Shown here piece by piece: positions 41,721 through 50,943 of a stretch of DNA of 64,000 nt. The translations under genes and the position numbers were made by a program. The stretch spans positions 62,001-126,000 of the forward strand of contig CANJLL010000002.1 of assembly GCA_947475545.1 (NCBI GenBank), in the 5' to 3' direction. This DNA comes from Chloroflexota bacterium. Lineage in GTDB: Bacteria > Chloroflexota > Limnocylindria > Limnocylindrales > CSP1-4. Numbering within the stretch: the first letter of the stretch is position 1; the number at the start of each line of letters is the position of its first letter. Under the pieces are notes generated by a model. It was not told the DNA's origin, searched no databases, and saw nothing but the letters and a program-made list of their open reading frames with translations.

Positions 41721-41825
41721 ATGGAGATACTCGACGGCATCGCCGCCTTCGCGCTCGAGTGGTTCCTGTGGTGGATGACCTGGCATGCGCGGGGTTGGTT
41801 CCTCGAGCGGCCCACCCGGAGATAG
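41721..41825 (+). CDS. Trp-rich 34-residue small protein
   Basis: ATG 41721 has GGAGG at ideal distance and a TACAGT further upstream. The product MEILDGIAAFALEWFLWWMT plus WHARGWFLERPTRR contains six Trp and a basic tail after a hydrophobic stretch, as in short membrane-seeking peptides. It lies 57 bp after the RNase H-like gene on the same strand. It could be a small membrane protein or a type I-like toxin; nothing known matches it to my knowledge. Confidence 0.45.
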   Translation: MEILDGIAAFALEWFLWWMTWHARGWFLERPTRR

Positions 41826-41890
41826 CCCAGGCCTGGACCGAGAACCGAAGGTCGTCTTCCGACGTTGCTGCCATGCACGGGCTTGCGTAT

Positions 41891-42613
41891 TCAGAGCACC
41901 GGTCGGGGGCCCCCTGACATCTCACGATCGTGTGCCCATCGATCCCAGTCCGACTCGATCTCGACGAATGGATGGGGACTGACGACAGCGCCGGATCGTG
42001 CAGCACCAGCGACCTTCGCCGCCGCCAGCACGAGTTCCTCCACCTGGTCCCAGGTTCCTGCTCTTGGCCCCGCCAGGTCGCGGTTCGTCGAGTTGGAAAA
42101 GACGATCACCCTGGCACCCGACGCCCGTAGCGCCCCGACGTTCGCCGGACTGTCCTCGACATAGATGTCGGCGCCGACCGCGCGCTTGTCACGCATGAAG
42201 CAGAGATCCCAATACGGGATGCCGTGCTTGTCGAGCCAGCTGGCGGTCTGGTAGATCGCCTCGGCGTGGAAGTACGGGATGTACAGGCGGTGCGTGATGA
42301 TCCGGATGCGGATGCCCTTGGCCGAGAGCCGACGGAGGGACGGGCCGGCACCCGAGATGGGCTTTGCATCACGGAAGAGTTCGCGCTGCGTCACCGCCCA
42401 GCGGTGGAGCCGATCGTAGTCGCCTTCTCCGAAGCCCCACTCCCTGAGATCGAAGCTGACCTCGTCGGTGAGCTCGGCTGGAGCCTTCCCCAGCCACTCG
42501 GCGGCCAGCTCCTTGATCGATCCGAAGAAGTCGGCGCACACGCCATCGAGATCGACGCCGAAGACGAAGCCGTCGTCGACTCCGCGCACCGCCGCCGGCT
42601 GTTCAGGGCTCAT
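41891..42613 (-). CDS. HAD-family 5'(3')-deoxyribonucleotidase-like phosphatase
   Basis: A 240-residue HAD protein. VFGVDLDGVCADFFGSIKEL is motif I with the cap typical of NT5C nucleotidases; IRIRIITHRL provides the Thr/His region of motif II, CFMRDKRAVGADIYVEDSPANV the Lys and acidic residues of motifs III/IV. Substrate is probably a deoxynucleoside monophosphate or similar. Its ATG overlaps the end of the DUF2075 gene by 11 nt, so the two are cotranscribed; nucleotide depletion as an effector activity is a possibility but not demonstrated. Confidence 0.8.
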   Translation of the reverse strand: MSPEQPAAVRGVDDGFVFGVDLDGVCADFFGSIKELAAEWLGKAPAELTDEVSFDLREWGFGEGDYDRLHRWAVTQRELFRDAKPISGAGPSLRRLSAKGIRIRIITHRLYIPYFHAEAIYQTASWLDKHGIPYWDLCFMRDKRAVGADIYVEDSPANVGALRASGARVIVFSNSTNRDLAGPRAGTWDQVEELVLAAAKVAGAARSGAVVSPHPFVEIESDWDRWAHDREMSGGPRPVL

Positions 42614-44534
42614 CCGTCGACTCGTAGGCGGCCGGCGTCTCCGCGGCCTTGCGGACCGCTGACCTCGGTCGCTCCGTCCGGCTGAGGAAGAAGTCGCGCG
42701 TCGGCGTGTCCATGAAGTACACGTAGCACCCGCGGAGCCCTCTCGTCAGGAGGACGCGGTACGTGCTCTTGACGAAGGCCATGAACTCATCGTCAGAGAC
42801 CCCGCGGCGCACGATGCGGTCGCGGGATTCATGAGGCTGGCCGACCCATCCTCCGCCCGCCGGTCGATAGACAAGGTCGGGGCCCACGATGACGCCGACG
42901 TAGTCGAATTCGAAGCCCTGGGCGGTGTAGACACAGCCCACTTGCTCGATGCCGCCCTTGTCACTCGCCCAGAAGTCCGACTTCGGGATGCCGGGCCCAA
43001 GCCGGCTCGCCTCGGCCTTGGCGTTCCAGGGCATCGACCAGTCCCCAACTTTGACGTCGCCGACGAGGTTGCCAGCCGGGTCCGGATCGGACCAGGGCCA
43101 GCAGAAGCCAGCCACCAGGCGTGCGGTTGCGCCTTCCGCGGCTCGCAGCCGGATCAGCCGATCGAGCTCCGGCGCGGCATCGACGATCCGGAAGTCAAAG
43201 TCGTCGTCCATCGGCCAGAGCACTTGGGGTGTCCGGGCAAGCTCCAGGGTGTTGTCGACCCACCGGATGAACGAATCCGAGCCGTTGGAGCGGAACTGCG
43301 CCTGGAGCTCGAACTCGCGGACCTCGAGGCCCCGCTTGGCTGCAGTCTCCCAAATGAGATCGGTGCTGCCGACCTCGCCGGGGCGCACGACCTGCAGGTC
43401 ATCGATGAAGAAGACCGAAACCCGGGTCGAATCGAGGATGTCGTCGATCTGCGACTTGCCCGTTCGCGCCTTCGCCGGCGTGAAGCGGCTCGTGCTGATC
43501 GTGCGAATGCGGTGTGCCTCGTCCAGGACGACGACGTCCAGGGGCTCGGTGACAGTAGCGGTGTCGCGGAAGTACTTGAAGAGCGCCCCGGCTCGCGTGC
43601 CAACGAGCTTGCGCAGGTTCTCGGTGAAGGCCTTCGAGCCCGTCACGTGGAGCGTCTGGACGCCCAGCGACGCAAGCTCCGCTATGAGGTTGACGGCCAT
43701 CACGGACTTCCCCGTGCCGGGTCCCCCCGCGACGATGAAGGCCACCGGGTGCTTGTTCTGGCCGGCGGCCTTGACCTCGTCCATGATCGCGTTGTATGCG
43801 ACCTGCTGTTCGTCGAGCAGCGTGAAGACCGGCTCGTTCCGGATGACCCGCGCGACGTGGTCCAAGAGACGCTTGTGCGGGCGGAAGGTCGAGTTCGCCA
43901 CCCGGTTCAGGATTGAGCCGTCATCCGGGCCGGCCACGCGCGCATCCAGGTAGGTGGCCAAGGCGTTCACCTGATCGCCCGTGAAGGATGGGTTGGTGGC
44001 GAGGAGGGGCGAGAAGCCCGCGCCGAAGAGCGGCGACGTGGGGTCGTGCTTGGCGAAATGGAGGTAGGCGCAAGCATCGAGGGCAATCGTGCCTTCGGAG
44101 AAGGCGACGTGGGTGTCCTGGAGATACCGCTGGTACTGGGCGACCTGGCGCGAGGGGTGGAGGTGGTCGATGTCGCGACCACCCATGTTCACGACGACGC
44201 AATCGGTGATGTTCGAGTGCTGGACGGCCGTCCACTGCTTCAGCTCAACGATGACCGCGGCATCGCCAACCTGCGGGTTTGACCCCGTGATCATCACGTC
44301 GAGCCGCTTGGAGGACAGGGGAAGCTTGAGCTCGACGAGAACGCCCTGGTCACGGAGGTCGGCGACCTGCAGGACGTTGGCCATGGCCGACAGCGAGTTG
44401 CGCCACGACTGGATCTCGGACAACCCGGGCTTGTAGCGGAACTCCTGGAAGAACCGGTCGGTCAGGAGCGTGGCCATGCGGTTCTGTGCCGCGTCGGCCA
44501 GGAACTGGTCGCTGGTGCCCTGGTAGAGGTGCAT
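42603..44534 (-). CDS. DUF2075 superfamily 1 helicase with N-terminal nuclease-like domain
   Basis: A 643-residue protein. The first 200 residues contain RLDVMITGSN...AAVIVELKQWTAVQ, a restriction-endonuclease-like D...E-x-K pattern. The ATPase part shows Walker A AGGPGTGKSVMA (about residue 265), VVVLDEAHRI, VFFIDDLQVV, the LQAQFRSNGSDSF motif and, at the end, GCVYTAQGFEFDYVGVI and YRVLLTRGLRGCYVYF, all DUF2075 motifs. Members occur in antiphage loci. The gene has a weak start context at ATG 44534 and is preceded by over 400 bp without genes. A combined defence role with the HAD gene is inferred from overlap. Confidence 0.82.
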   Translation of the reverse strand: MHLYQGTSDQFLADAAQNRMATLLTDRFFQEFRYKPGLSEIQSWRNSLSAMANVLQVADLRDQGVLVELKLPLSSKRLDVMITGSNPQVGDAAVIVELKQWTAVQHSNITDCVVVNMGGRDIDHLHPSRQVAQYQRYLQDTHVAFSEGTIALDACAYLHFAKHDPTSPLFGAGFSPLLATNPSFTGDQVNALATYLDARVAGPDDGSILNRVANSTFRPHKRLLDHVARVIRNEPVFTLLDEQQVAYNAIMDEVKAAGQNKHPVAFIVAGGPGTGKSVMAVNLIAELASLGVQTLHVTGSKAFTENLRKLVGTRAGALFKYFRDTATVTEPLDVVVLDEAHRIRTISTSRFTPAKARTGKSQIDDILDSTRVSVFFIDDLQVVRPGEVGSTDLIWETAAKRGLEVREFELQAQFRSNGSDSFIRWVDNTLELARTPQVLWPMDDDFDFRIVDAAPELDRLIRLRAAEGATARLVAGFCWPWSDPDPAGNLVGDVKVGDWSMPWNAKAEASRLGPGIPKSDFWASDKGGIEQVGCVYTAQGFEFDYVGVIVGPDLVYRPAGGGWVGQPHESRDRIVRRGVSDDEFMAFVKSTYRVLLTRGLRGCYVYFMDTPTRDFFLSRTERPRSAVRKAAETPAAYESTDEP

Positions 44535-44956
44535 CGGGTAGGTTCAACCAGCTTCGTGTAGCTGCGCTCACTGTCTTGGAGGCACCGAGGCAGCGCCTAA
44601 CCGACTATACGCGGGCAGTGTCCGCGCGCAGCACCGGCGGCTGCCGCATCACGTGGAGACAAGGGTCGAAGCCCAGCGCAGCCCAGAAGCCCCAAGGACC
44701 CTGGGTGTGCGTGTGGGTGGACAAGGTTGGCCAGGGCGATCCGCCGCTATTCCACCTACACGTGTTGGGCGGCGATGGACGGCGGAGCCTCCTGGAGTGA
44801 GCCTGTGAGAAGCGCTACTACGGAGGGATCGTTCCTGGTCGCGAGGTACCTCGAGGCGCCGGGGATCAGACGCTACTCGGAGACGAGGCGCTCGACAGGA
44901 GTTGAGAACTGGGCCGGCGTCACTAGAACGGCCCTGCCCTCGCGCCACCGAGGTGC
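44535..44956. other. Gene-free stretch upstream of the DUF2075 gene
   Basis: About 420 bp in which neither strand shows a recognisable product, Shine-Dalgarno-supported frame or RNA. Sequence is less GC-rich than neighbours in places. It should hold the promoter of the DUF2075-HAD operon, but I could not define a -10/-35 pair. Confidence 0.4.
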
Positions 44957-45970
44957 TCAATCGCGCCAGCGGAATCCGAGTCCGGCGAGGGCGCCGACCA
45001 GCTCGCCGCAGCGAATTCCTGGCTCCGGCACCAGCTCACCAAAGAGACGGCGGGCCTCCGTGACCGGCCCAGCGGACGGCTCGAAGCCCTCTGTGAAGCC
45101 CTCGTAGTAGACGAGTTGGTCCACCCCCGCGAGGGAGGCCGCGGCCAGCTGGAGGACAGCCATGAGCACGCGATCACCGCGGAAGGCTCCGCCGCCCCAG
45201 TGCCCGGTGTGGATGATGGTCGCAGCGGCCCCAACGGTCACTCTCGCCTCGACCACCGCCGCACGGAACCCGCTGTACGCCGAGGAGAGCGTCCATTCGA
45301 TCTGGTCACGCGTGTACGGCGCACCCCGATGGCTTTGGGCTGCGATCGCCAGGATGTTCGAGATGGTGGGCGGGACGAGCCGTGTGGCTGCCTTGGCCAC
45401 GACGTCGGGCGTCGCGGCGCGGAAGCTCCGGCTGTAGAGACCATCCGGGCGACCGGCAGCAGCGTCCGGCTGGGTGTCGAGGCGCACGCGACGTTCTGCC
45501 CCGCGGACGAGGCCGGGTGCCGGGCGCTCGTCGACGACCGTCCGCGCGATCGCGCCCTCGGCCAAGAGCGCCTCGCGGACCGATGCGAGCACGGGATGCT
45601 CAGCAACCTGGAGCTCATCCTGGGCTGCTGAGCCCCCGGCATACCAGCCGAACAAGGGCTGAGCGGCGAAGTTGAGGTGCCAGACGAATGCCCCCGGCAG
45701 GGCGGGCTCCGACGCGTAGTCGAAGAAGCCCGGGGCCTGGCTGAGGACTCCCGGCGCCAGCGCGAGAAGTCGTTCGGGGAGCAGCAGCTCCGGCCAGCGC
45801 GAGTACTGGATCTGGCCGGCGATCGTGGAGCCGGGCGGGCAGGCGATTTCGAACACGACCTGCTTGTTCGAGTTGGTCCAGCGAGGCGGGTGGGCGGCCA
45901 TCAGTCGCGCGGCATCCCAGGAGCGCCGCTCGACAGGAGCCTCCGCGGTCAGGTCGTCAGAACTCCGCAC
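44957..45970 (-). CDS. Poly(ADP-ribose) glycohydrolase-like (PARG-type macrodomain) protein
   Basis: A 337-residue protein with a PARG-like ending: THIIHTGHWGGGAFRGD is seen as IIHTGHWGGGAFRGDRVL, then MAVLQLAAASLAGVDQLVYY, matching the PARG pattern TG-x-WGCGAFGGD-x(2)-(L/M)-K-A-x-x-Q-x-x-A-A. Earlier, HLNFAAQPLFGWYAGGSAAQ followed by DELQVAEHPVL replaces the catalytic GGG...QEE block, keeping the Gln and the last Glu. It probably removes ADP-ribose or processes a related nucleotide. GTG 45970 follows GGGAG. It is separated from, but on the same strand as, the neighbouring defence-like genes. Confidence 0.7.
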   Translation of the reverse strand: MRSSDDLTAEAPVERRSWDAARLMAAHPPRWTNSNKQVVFEIACPPGSTIAGQIQYSRWPELLLPERLLALAPGVLSQAPGFFDYASEPALPGAFVWHLNFAAQPLFGWYAGGSAAQDELQVAEHPVLASVREALLAEGAIARTVVDERPAPGLVRGAERRVRLDTQPDAAAGRPDGLYSRSFRAATPDVVAKAATRLVPPTISNILAIAAQSHRGAPYTRDQIEWTLSSAYSGFRAAVVEARVTVGAAATIIHTGHWGGGAFRGDRVLMAVLQLAAASLAGVDQLVYYEGFTEGFEPSAGPVTEARRLFGELVPEPGIRCGELVGALAGLGFRWRD

Positions 45971-46049
45971 GACTTGCGCTCCCTGCTCAGCCAGCGACCA
46001 CGATTTGCAGCCGCAGAAACGCCCCGGATCACTCGGAGCCTCCGTAACC

Positions 46050-49000
46050 TCACCCCCCGCCCGCCGCCGCCAGCGCGTCCGCCACCGTCCGGAGGCGAGG
46101 CAGCTGCAGTTCCAGGTCCGGCGTCAGCGGGACCTCGGGGTGGCAGGTGAAGTACAGGACCTGGTGGCGGGCGGCCAGGTCCGCGATGGACTTGGCGGCC
46201 AGCGCGGCCCGTTCGTTGTCAAAGTTCACGAGGATGTCGTCCATGACGATGGGCAGCGGCTCGGCGTTCTGGGCAAAGTGCTCCAGCAGGCCAAAGCGGA
46301 TGGCCAGGTAGAGCTGCTGGGCGGTGCCGGTGGACAGGTCTTCGATCGCCACGATGGTCCCGTCGCCGTGCTCCACGGCCTGCACCTGGCTGCCAACCGG
46401 CGCCACGATCCGGCGATAGCGGCCCGCCGTCCACTCGCGGAAGTACGCCTCGGCCGTCTTGAACACCGCCGGCCGGTGCTCCGCTTCGTAGGCGCTCCGG
46501 GCGCTGCTCAGCACGTGGCGGGCCACGCTGTAGGTGGCCCACTCCACGGCCTTGGCATCCAGCCGGGCCTGCAGGTCCTCGCCGGCCTGGCGGTCGGTGG
46601 TGGCGGCCACGTCCTTCTCCATCCGATCCACGGCGTCCCGCAGCTCCCCTACCCGCTCGTTCAGGCCGGTCAGTCGCGCCTCCAGCTCCTCGCTGGTGAT
46701 CCGGCACTCGGCATACGCCGCCTCTGCGCGGCCGACGTCGTCCAGGGATTCCAGCTCCTCGCGAAGCCGCTCCAGCGCCTGCCCGGGACCGGACAGGGTC
46801 TGGAGGTTGGTGGTGCCCGCGTCAACCACCGCGTCAAGCTGCCGGGCCCGGTCGGAGATGGCGATGCGATCGCGCAGCGCAACGCTGTCCGGGACGCCCT
46901 GCTGCAGGAGCAGATCGGCGAGGGCCCCCTGGGCCGCATCGGCGTCGTCCTGGGCCCGGCGCCCCGCCTCCTCCAGCCGTCCTGCCGTCCGGAGCGCCTC
47001 GTCGCGCTGGCCGGCGGCGGCCACGGCGGTGTCACGAAGGCCCGCCAGCTGGGCCAGGATGCGCTCCAGCCCGGGCTGATCCTGCGGCGTGACGCCCCCG
47101 ATGGGCACGTCCAGCTCCCCGGCCTGGCCAACCACCAGCTCAAAGAACCGGGTGTGCTCGTCGCTGAGCTGGTCCGCCAGGACCCGGCTTGCCTCCCGAG
47201 TGCGCATGGGCTGCTTGGCGGCGGTGACGGCCGCCACGACGCGCGCGGCGGTCTCGCAGTCGATGCCGGGGTTCAGCCCATGGCCGGCAAGCCACTGGGC
47301 CCACTCCCCCTGCGCGGCGTCCTGCGCCGTGCGCATCTCCGCCACGCGCTCCGAGGCCTCTCCCAGCGCCTGCCGCCGGGCGGCGGCCTGGGTGCGGACG
47401 TCCGCGACCTGCACCGCGAGCCCCTGGGTCCGCGCGGCCCGAGCGCGGGCCTCGGCCAGCTGGCGTCCGAGCGCGTCGATCCCATCCGGGGTCGCACCGT
47501 CCGAGAGCCCCGCCGCTCGAGCGGCCTCCGCCACGCCGGCCTCGGCGGTGGCTGCGGCCACGTCCTGGCCTGCGGCGGCGACGAGGAGTGCCTCGGCCTC
47601 TTCGGCCAGGCGGACCGCTCGATCGCAGTGGGCAACCAGGTCGGCCAGCGCGGCGGCATCCGCGTCGGGCGCCAGCCCAACGGCCGCAGCCAACCCGGCC
47701 CGCTGCGCGCGGAGCCGGGCGATGGGCTCGGCCATCGCCACCGGTGATCCGGCGACCAACGGCTCCCCCTGGGGCCTGGTGCGCTGCCAGACCAGCACGG
47801 CACCCGCCAGGCCCAGGACCAGCGCACCCGCGGCCAGCAGTGGGCTCCCCAGCGCCGCCAGAACAACGGCAACCAGGATGCCGCCCAGCCCGATGACCAA
47901 CGGAACCCAGGAGGGGGCTGCCGGCAATGGTTGCAGGACCGTGGGCGCCGGCAACGACGCCAGCATCTCCTCGCGCGCCATGACGTCCTGGAGCGACCGG
48001 ACATCCCTGGCAACCTCGCGCCACGGACGCCCGGCCGGGCTGGCGGGAACCGTGGCCGCCTTCGCGTCGGCGGTCGCCCTGGCCTGGGCGGCGACGCCGA
48101 TCGCGTTGCTCCGGACCGCGACAGCCGTTCGCAGGTGCTCCAGGGCAGGCTGGAGGCGCTCGATGGGCGGCAGCGCGGCCGCCTCGTCCTTGATGGCCTG
48201 GATCTCGCCGTCGAGTCGCTCGGCGTCCCGCCCCAGCGTGGCGACGGCCCGTTCCAGCTCGGCGCGCGCTGCCTCCGCCCCGGCCAGTGCCTTGTCCGCC
48301 CGATCCAGCAGGAGGCGGAAGTGGCCGGTGATCGCCGTCTCCACCGCGACGGAGTCGTCGAACGACTCGACCCGCCCCTCGGTCCAGTCCGGACCCAGCC
48401 GGCGCAGCGCCTCGCTCAGCTCCCGCTTCTGGGTCTCCACGTCCCGCGTGACGGTCTCGAGCTGCTTGCTCCGCTCGCGATCCCGGATGGCGTCTCGGGC
48501 CAGCTCCTCCAGGGTCGCACGGTGATCCAGCACGACGGGATCCACGCGGATTCCCTCGATGGTCCGGCGCTGAACGGCGAGCTCCTCGGTGGCCTGGACC
48601 AGCCGATCCTGCGCTTCCTGGCTCCGGGCCTCGACCCTGACGAGGTCCGTGACGACGCCGGCATCCAGGATCGACACGGTGCCCAGCTGGGCCCGCTCCG
48701 CCATGGCGTCTCGCACCTGGATCCACGACGGCCAGGCCTTGATGTGGCGGTCATGCCGGCGCAGATCCTCGGCGCTGGCCCGCTGCTCGTCCATGGCCCG
48801 CTGGCGCCCCTGCTCGGCGTCCTTGAGGGACCGGACCGTCTCGGCGTACTCCTCCGGGAGATCGCGGCCCAGGCGCGCATTGACCTCCTCCAGCTTGCGG
48901 AGGAGGCCGTTGATGACGGGGGTGCTGCCGCCACTCTTGAACAGCTCCGCCGCCTTGGCGCCCAGGCGGTTTTCCGCGTCGATGGCCGACACCGACCCCA

Positions 49001-49451
49001 GGCCCAGGCCGGCGCCGTAGATCCGGGCGGAGACCTGGTCGTTCGTCAGGCTCCCGAAGGCCGCGAGCTCCGCCAGGCCAAAGGCGAAGACGTTCTGATA
49101 GAGCGTCAAGTCGACGCCCTGCAGCAGGCGGGAAAGCTCCTCCGAACCACGGTCGACGCCGTCCTCGCCCAGCACCTTGACCACACCCTGGCCGCCGCGC
49201 TCGCCGTGGCGCTCGATTCTCATGAGCCGGCCATCGGCCATGCGGACGGTCAGGCGCCCCCCGCGCCGGCCCCCTGCCATGGCGGCGTAGCGCCTGGTGT
49301 CGAAGCCAAACAGCATGGCGCGAACAAACGCCAGCAGCGATGTCTTGCCCGCCTCGTTCAGCCCACGCACGAGTGTGAGTCCGGGTGCCGGCACCAGCGT
49401 CTTCTGGCTGATGAGGCCAAACCCGTCGACATGGATCTCTTCGATGCGCAT
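46050..49451 (-). CDS. YhaN/SbcC-like SMC-family ATPase with central membrane hairpin
   Basis: A 1133-residue AAA/SMC-type protein. It begins with MRIEEIHVDGFGLISQKTLV and Walker A LVRGLNEAGKTSLLAFVRAMLFGF (GxNEAGKT as in YhaN), and ends with the signature EDLSTGTAQQLYLAIRFGLLE, Walker B PLPIVMDDILVNFD and the His switch CHPE. Long coiled-coil arms lie between. In the middle, SWVPLVIGLGGILVAVVLAALG and LLAAGALVLGLAGAVLVW are two membrane segments, as in YhaN. Only 5 bp separate it from the phosphoesterase gene. It probably works with that enzyme in DNA end processing near the membrane. Confidence 0.9.
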   Translation of the reverse strand: MRIEEIHVDGFGLISQKTLVPAPGLTLVRGLNEAGKTSLLAFVRAMLFGFDTRRYAAMAGGRRGGRLTVRMADGRLMRIERHGERGGQGVVKVLGEDGVDRGSEELSRLLQGVDLTLYQNVFAFGLAELAAFGSLTNDQVSARIYGAGLGLGSVSAIDAENRLGAKAAELFKSGGSTPVINGLLRKLEEVNARLGRDLPEEYAETVRSLKDAEQGRQRAMDEQRASAEDLRRHDRHIKAWPSWIQVRDAMAERAQLGTVSILDAGVVTDLVRVEARSQEAQDRLVQATEELAVQRRTIEGIRVDPVVLDHRATLEELARDAIRDRERSKQLETVTRDVETQKRELSEALRRLGPDWTEGRVESFDDSVAVETAITGHFRLLLDRADKALAGAEAARAELERAVATLGRDAERLDGEIQAIKDEAAALPPIERLQPALEHLRTAVAVRSNAIGVAAQARATADAKAATVPASPAGRPWREVARDVRSLQDVMAREEMLASLPAPTVLQPLPAAPSWVPLVIGLGGILVAVVLAALGSPLLAAGALVLGLAGAVLVWQRTRPQGEPLVAGSPVAMAEPIARLRAQRAGLAAAVGLAPDADAAALADLVAHCDRAVRLAEEAEALLVAAAGQDVAAATAEAGVAEAARAAGLSDGATPDGIDALGRQLAEARARAARTQGLAVQVADVRTQAAARRQALGEASERVAEMRTAQDAAQGEWAQWLAGHGLNPGIDCETAARVVAAVTAAKQPMRTREASRVLADQLSDEHTRFFELVVGQAGELDVPIGGVTPQDQPGLERILAQLAGLRDTAVAAAGQRDEALRTAGRLEEAGRRAQDDADAAQGALADLLLQQGVPDSVALRDRIAISDRARQLDAVVDAGTTNLQTLSGPGQALERLREELESLDDVGRAEAAYAECRITSEELEARLTGLNERVGELRDAVDRMEKDVAATTDRQAGEDLQARLDAKAVEWATYSVARHVLSSARSAYEAEHRPAVFKTAEAYFREWTAGRYRRIVAPVGSQVQAVEHGDGTIVAIEDLSTGTAQQLYLAIRFGLLEHFAQNAEPLPIVMDDILVNFDNERAALAAKSIADLAARHQVLYFTCHPEVPLTPDLELQLPRLRTVADALAAAGGG

Positions 49452-49456
49452 GGCCC

Positions 49457-50770
49457 CTACCCCTCGTCCGCCAGGCGGTCCACGACAAGCGCCTCGGCGG
49501 CGTCCAGCACCGCCACCAAGTCGGCCCCGTGCGGGCGGTGCGCCCTGAGGGGGGACCGCGCGCGGGTATTCGCGTACAGGTCGTCGAGCACCCTGTCCAG
49601 CCCGCCCGCCCGCCCCTCGGCCGCGTCGGCCGTCCCACCGCCGGCGCCACCGGCGTCGCTCGCGAGCAGATCCGCTCGGGTGGTCGCGAACAGTCGCAGC
49701 ACGCCCCCGAGGAAGTCATCCGCCTGCCGCCGGGCCTCGATGTCCATCTCGGGCCGCGTGGCGTTGCGCAGGGACTCCACCCAGGCAAAGGGGGAGGCCG
49801 ATCCCAGGTTCTCCCGGCTGACCTGGAGGATGCCGTTGAGCGTCCCCGGCTGCAGCAGCTCCCGGTGCATGGGCCCGCGGCCGGTGAGGGTGACGCGCGC
49901 GACCACCGACCGCTCGGCCGTGGAACGCGCCTGGTCCACCGCGCCGGTCACCGCGTCCGCGATCCCCTCCTCGGTGGTGATCCCGGCGATGGCGACGGAC
50001 AGGAGCTGCCAGCGAACCTCGTCGACGGCCTTGAACTCCGGCAGGATCTCGCCGGAGTCCTTGACGGTCACCAGGTAGCAGCCACGAGGCTCCGTCTCGC
50101 CGGGGTCGCGGCCCTGCGGGTTGCCGCAGTAGACGGCGGTGGGGCGCTCGGCCGAGAGGACCTGGTGTCGATGGATGTGGCCCAGCGCCCAGTAGTCCAT
50201 CCCGGACCGGCGCAGGTCGTCCAGCGTGCACGGGGCGTAGTTGCCTGCCGAGAGGTCCCCGCCGACGTTGGCGTGGAGCAGCCCCACGGCGAACGGGGCG
50301 TCGGCGTCCTTGCTGAACCTGGCGGCAAGGTTGTCCTTGACGTCCCGGACGCGGTAGCCGATGCCGTAGATGCGGGCGATCTCCTGGCCGTCGCGCACGA
50401 CCGGCATGGCCTCCACCCGGCTGGTGCTGAAGCGATGGGCGAGCTCCGGCCAGGTGACCGCCGGGATGCGACCGCTCTCGTGGTCGTGGTTGCCGGTGAC
50501 GACGAACGACGGGATCCCGGCATCGGCCAGGCGCCGGAGTCCGTCCCGGAAGTGCACCTGGCCCTGCAGCGTCCGGTTGGAGTTCTCGAACGCATCGCCG
50601 GCGACCAGGAAGAAGTCCACGCGCTCCTCCAGGGCCAGGTCGACGACGCGCCGCCACGCGGTCAGGGTTGAGTCGCGGAGGATGGCGCCGATGGCTGGCG
50701 GCACGTCGGTGCTGATGCCAACAAATGGGCTGTCCAGGTGCAGGTCGCCTGTGTGCAGAAACCGGAACAC
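49457..50770 (-). CDS. SbcD/YhaM-like metallophosphoesterase (DNA repair exonuclease)
   Basis: A 437-residue calcineurin-like phosphoesterase. All metal motifs are seen: FLHTGDLHLDSP, FFLVAGDAFENSNR, FVVTGNHDHE, VGLLHANVGG and WALGHIHRHQ. Together they match the Mre11/SbcD group. A C-terminal 120-residue region includes coiled-coil/capping parts and a Gly/Ala-rich stretch. GTG 50770 is the family start. It precedes the YhaN-like gene by 5 bp, forming a Mre11-Rad50-like pair. A gap of 173 bp separates it from the AAA+ gene upstream on the same strand. Confidence 0.9.
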   Translation of the reverse strand: MFRFLHTGDLHLDSPFVGISTDVPPAIGAILRDSTLTAWRRVVDLALEERVDFFLVAGDAFENSNRTLQGQVHFRDGLRRLADAGIPSFVVTGNHDHESGRIPAVTWPELAHRFSTSRVEAMPVVRDGQEIARIYGIGYRVRDVKDNLAARFSKDADAPFAVGLLHANVGGDLSAGNYAPCTLDDLRRSGMDYWALGHIHRHQVLSAERPTAVYCGNPQGRDPGETEPRGCYLVTVKDSGEILPEFKAVDEVRWQLLSVAIAGITTEEGIADAVTGAVDQARSTAERSVVARVTLTGRGPMHRELLQPGTLNGILQVSRENLGSASPFAWVESLRNATRPEMDIEARRQADDFLGGVLRLFATTRADLLASDAGGAGGGTADAAEGRAGGLDRVLDDLYANTRARSPLRAHRPHGADLVAVLDAAEALVVDRLADEG

Positions 50771-50943
50771 GTCAATCCCTCCCCGGGTGCGATACGACCT
50801 TCACGAGACCACCCGCGCCGGGCACATTGCCGATGACCGGCTCGCAGCCGCGCGGCCCGCAGGCGCGCGGCCCGGCCCAACGCTGGCCGCCACGCAACCC
50901 GAAGGCGCGTCCGGGCCCGCCCCCACGCTGGCCGCCGCGCCGC
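50771..50943. other. GC-repeat-rich spacer inside the four-gene run
   Basis: Contains imperfect repeats of CGCGGCCC/GCAGGCGCG and ACGCTGGCCGCC. No gene is seen. The spacer could carry an internal promoter for the phosphoesterase, but no box is convincing. Confidence 0.3.
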
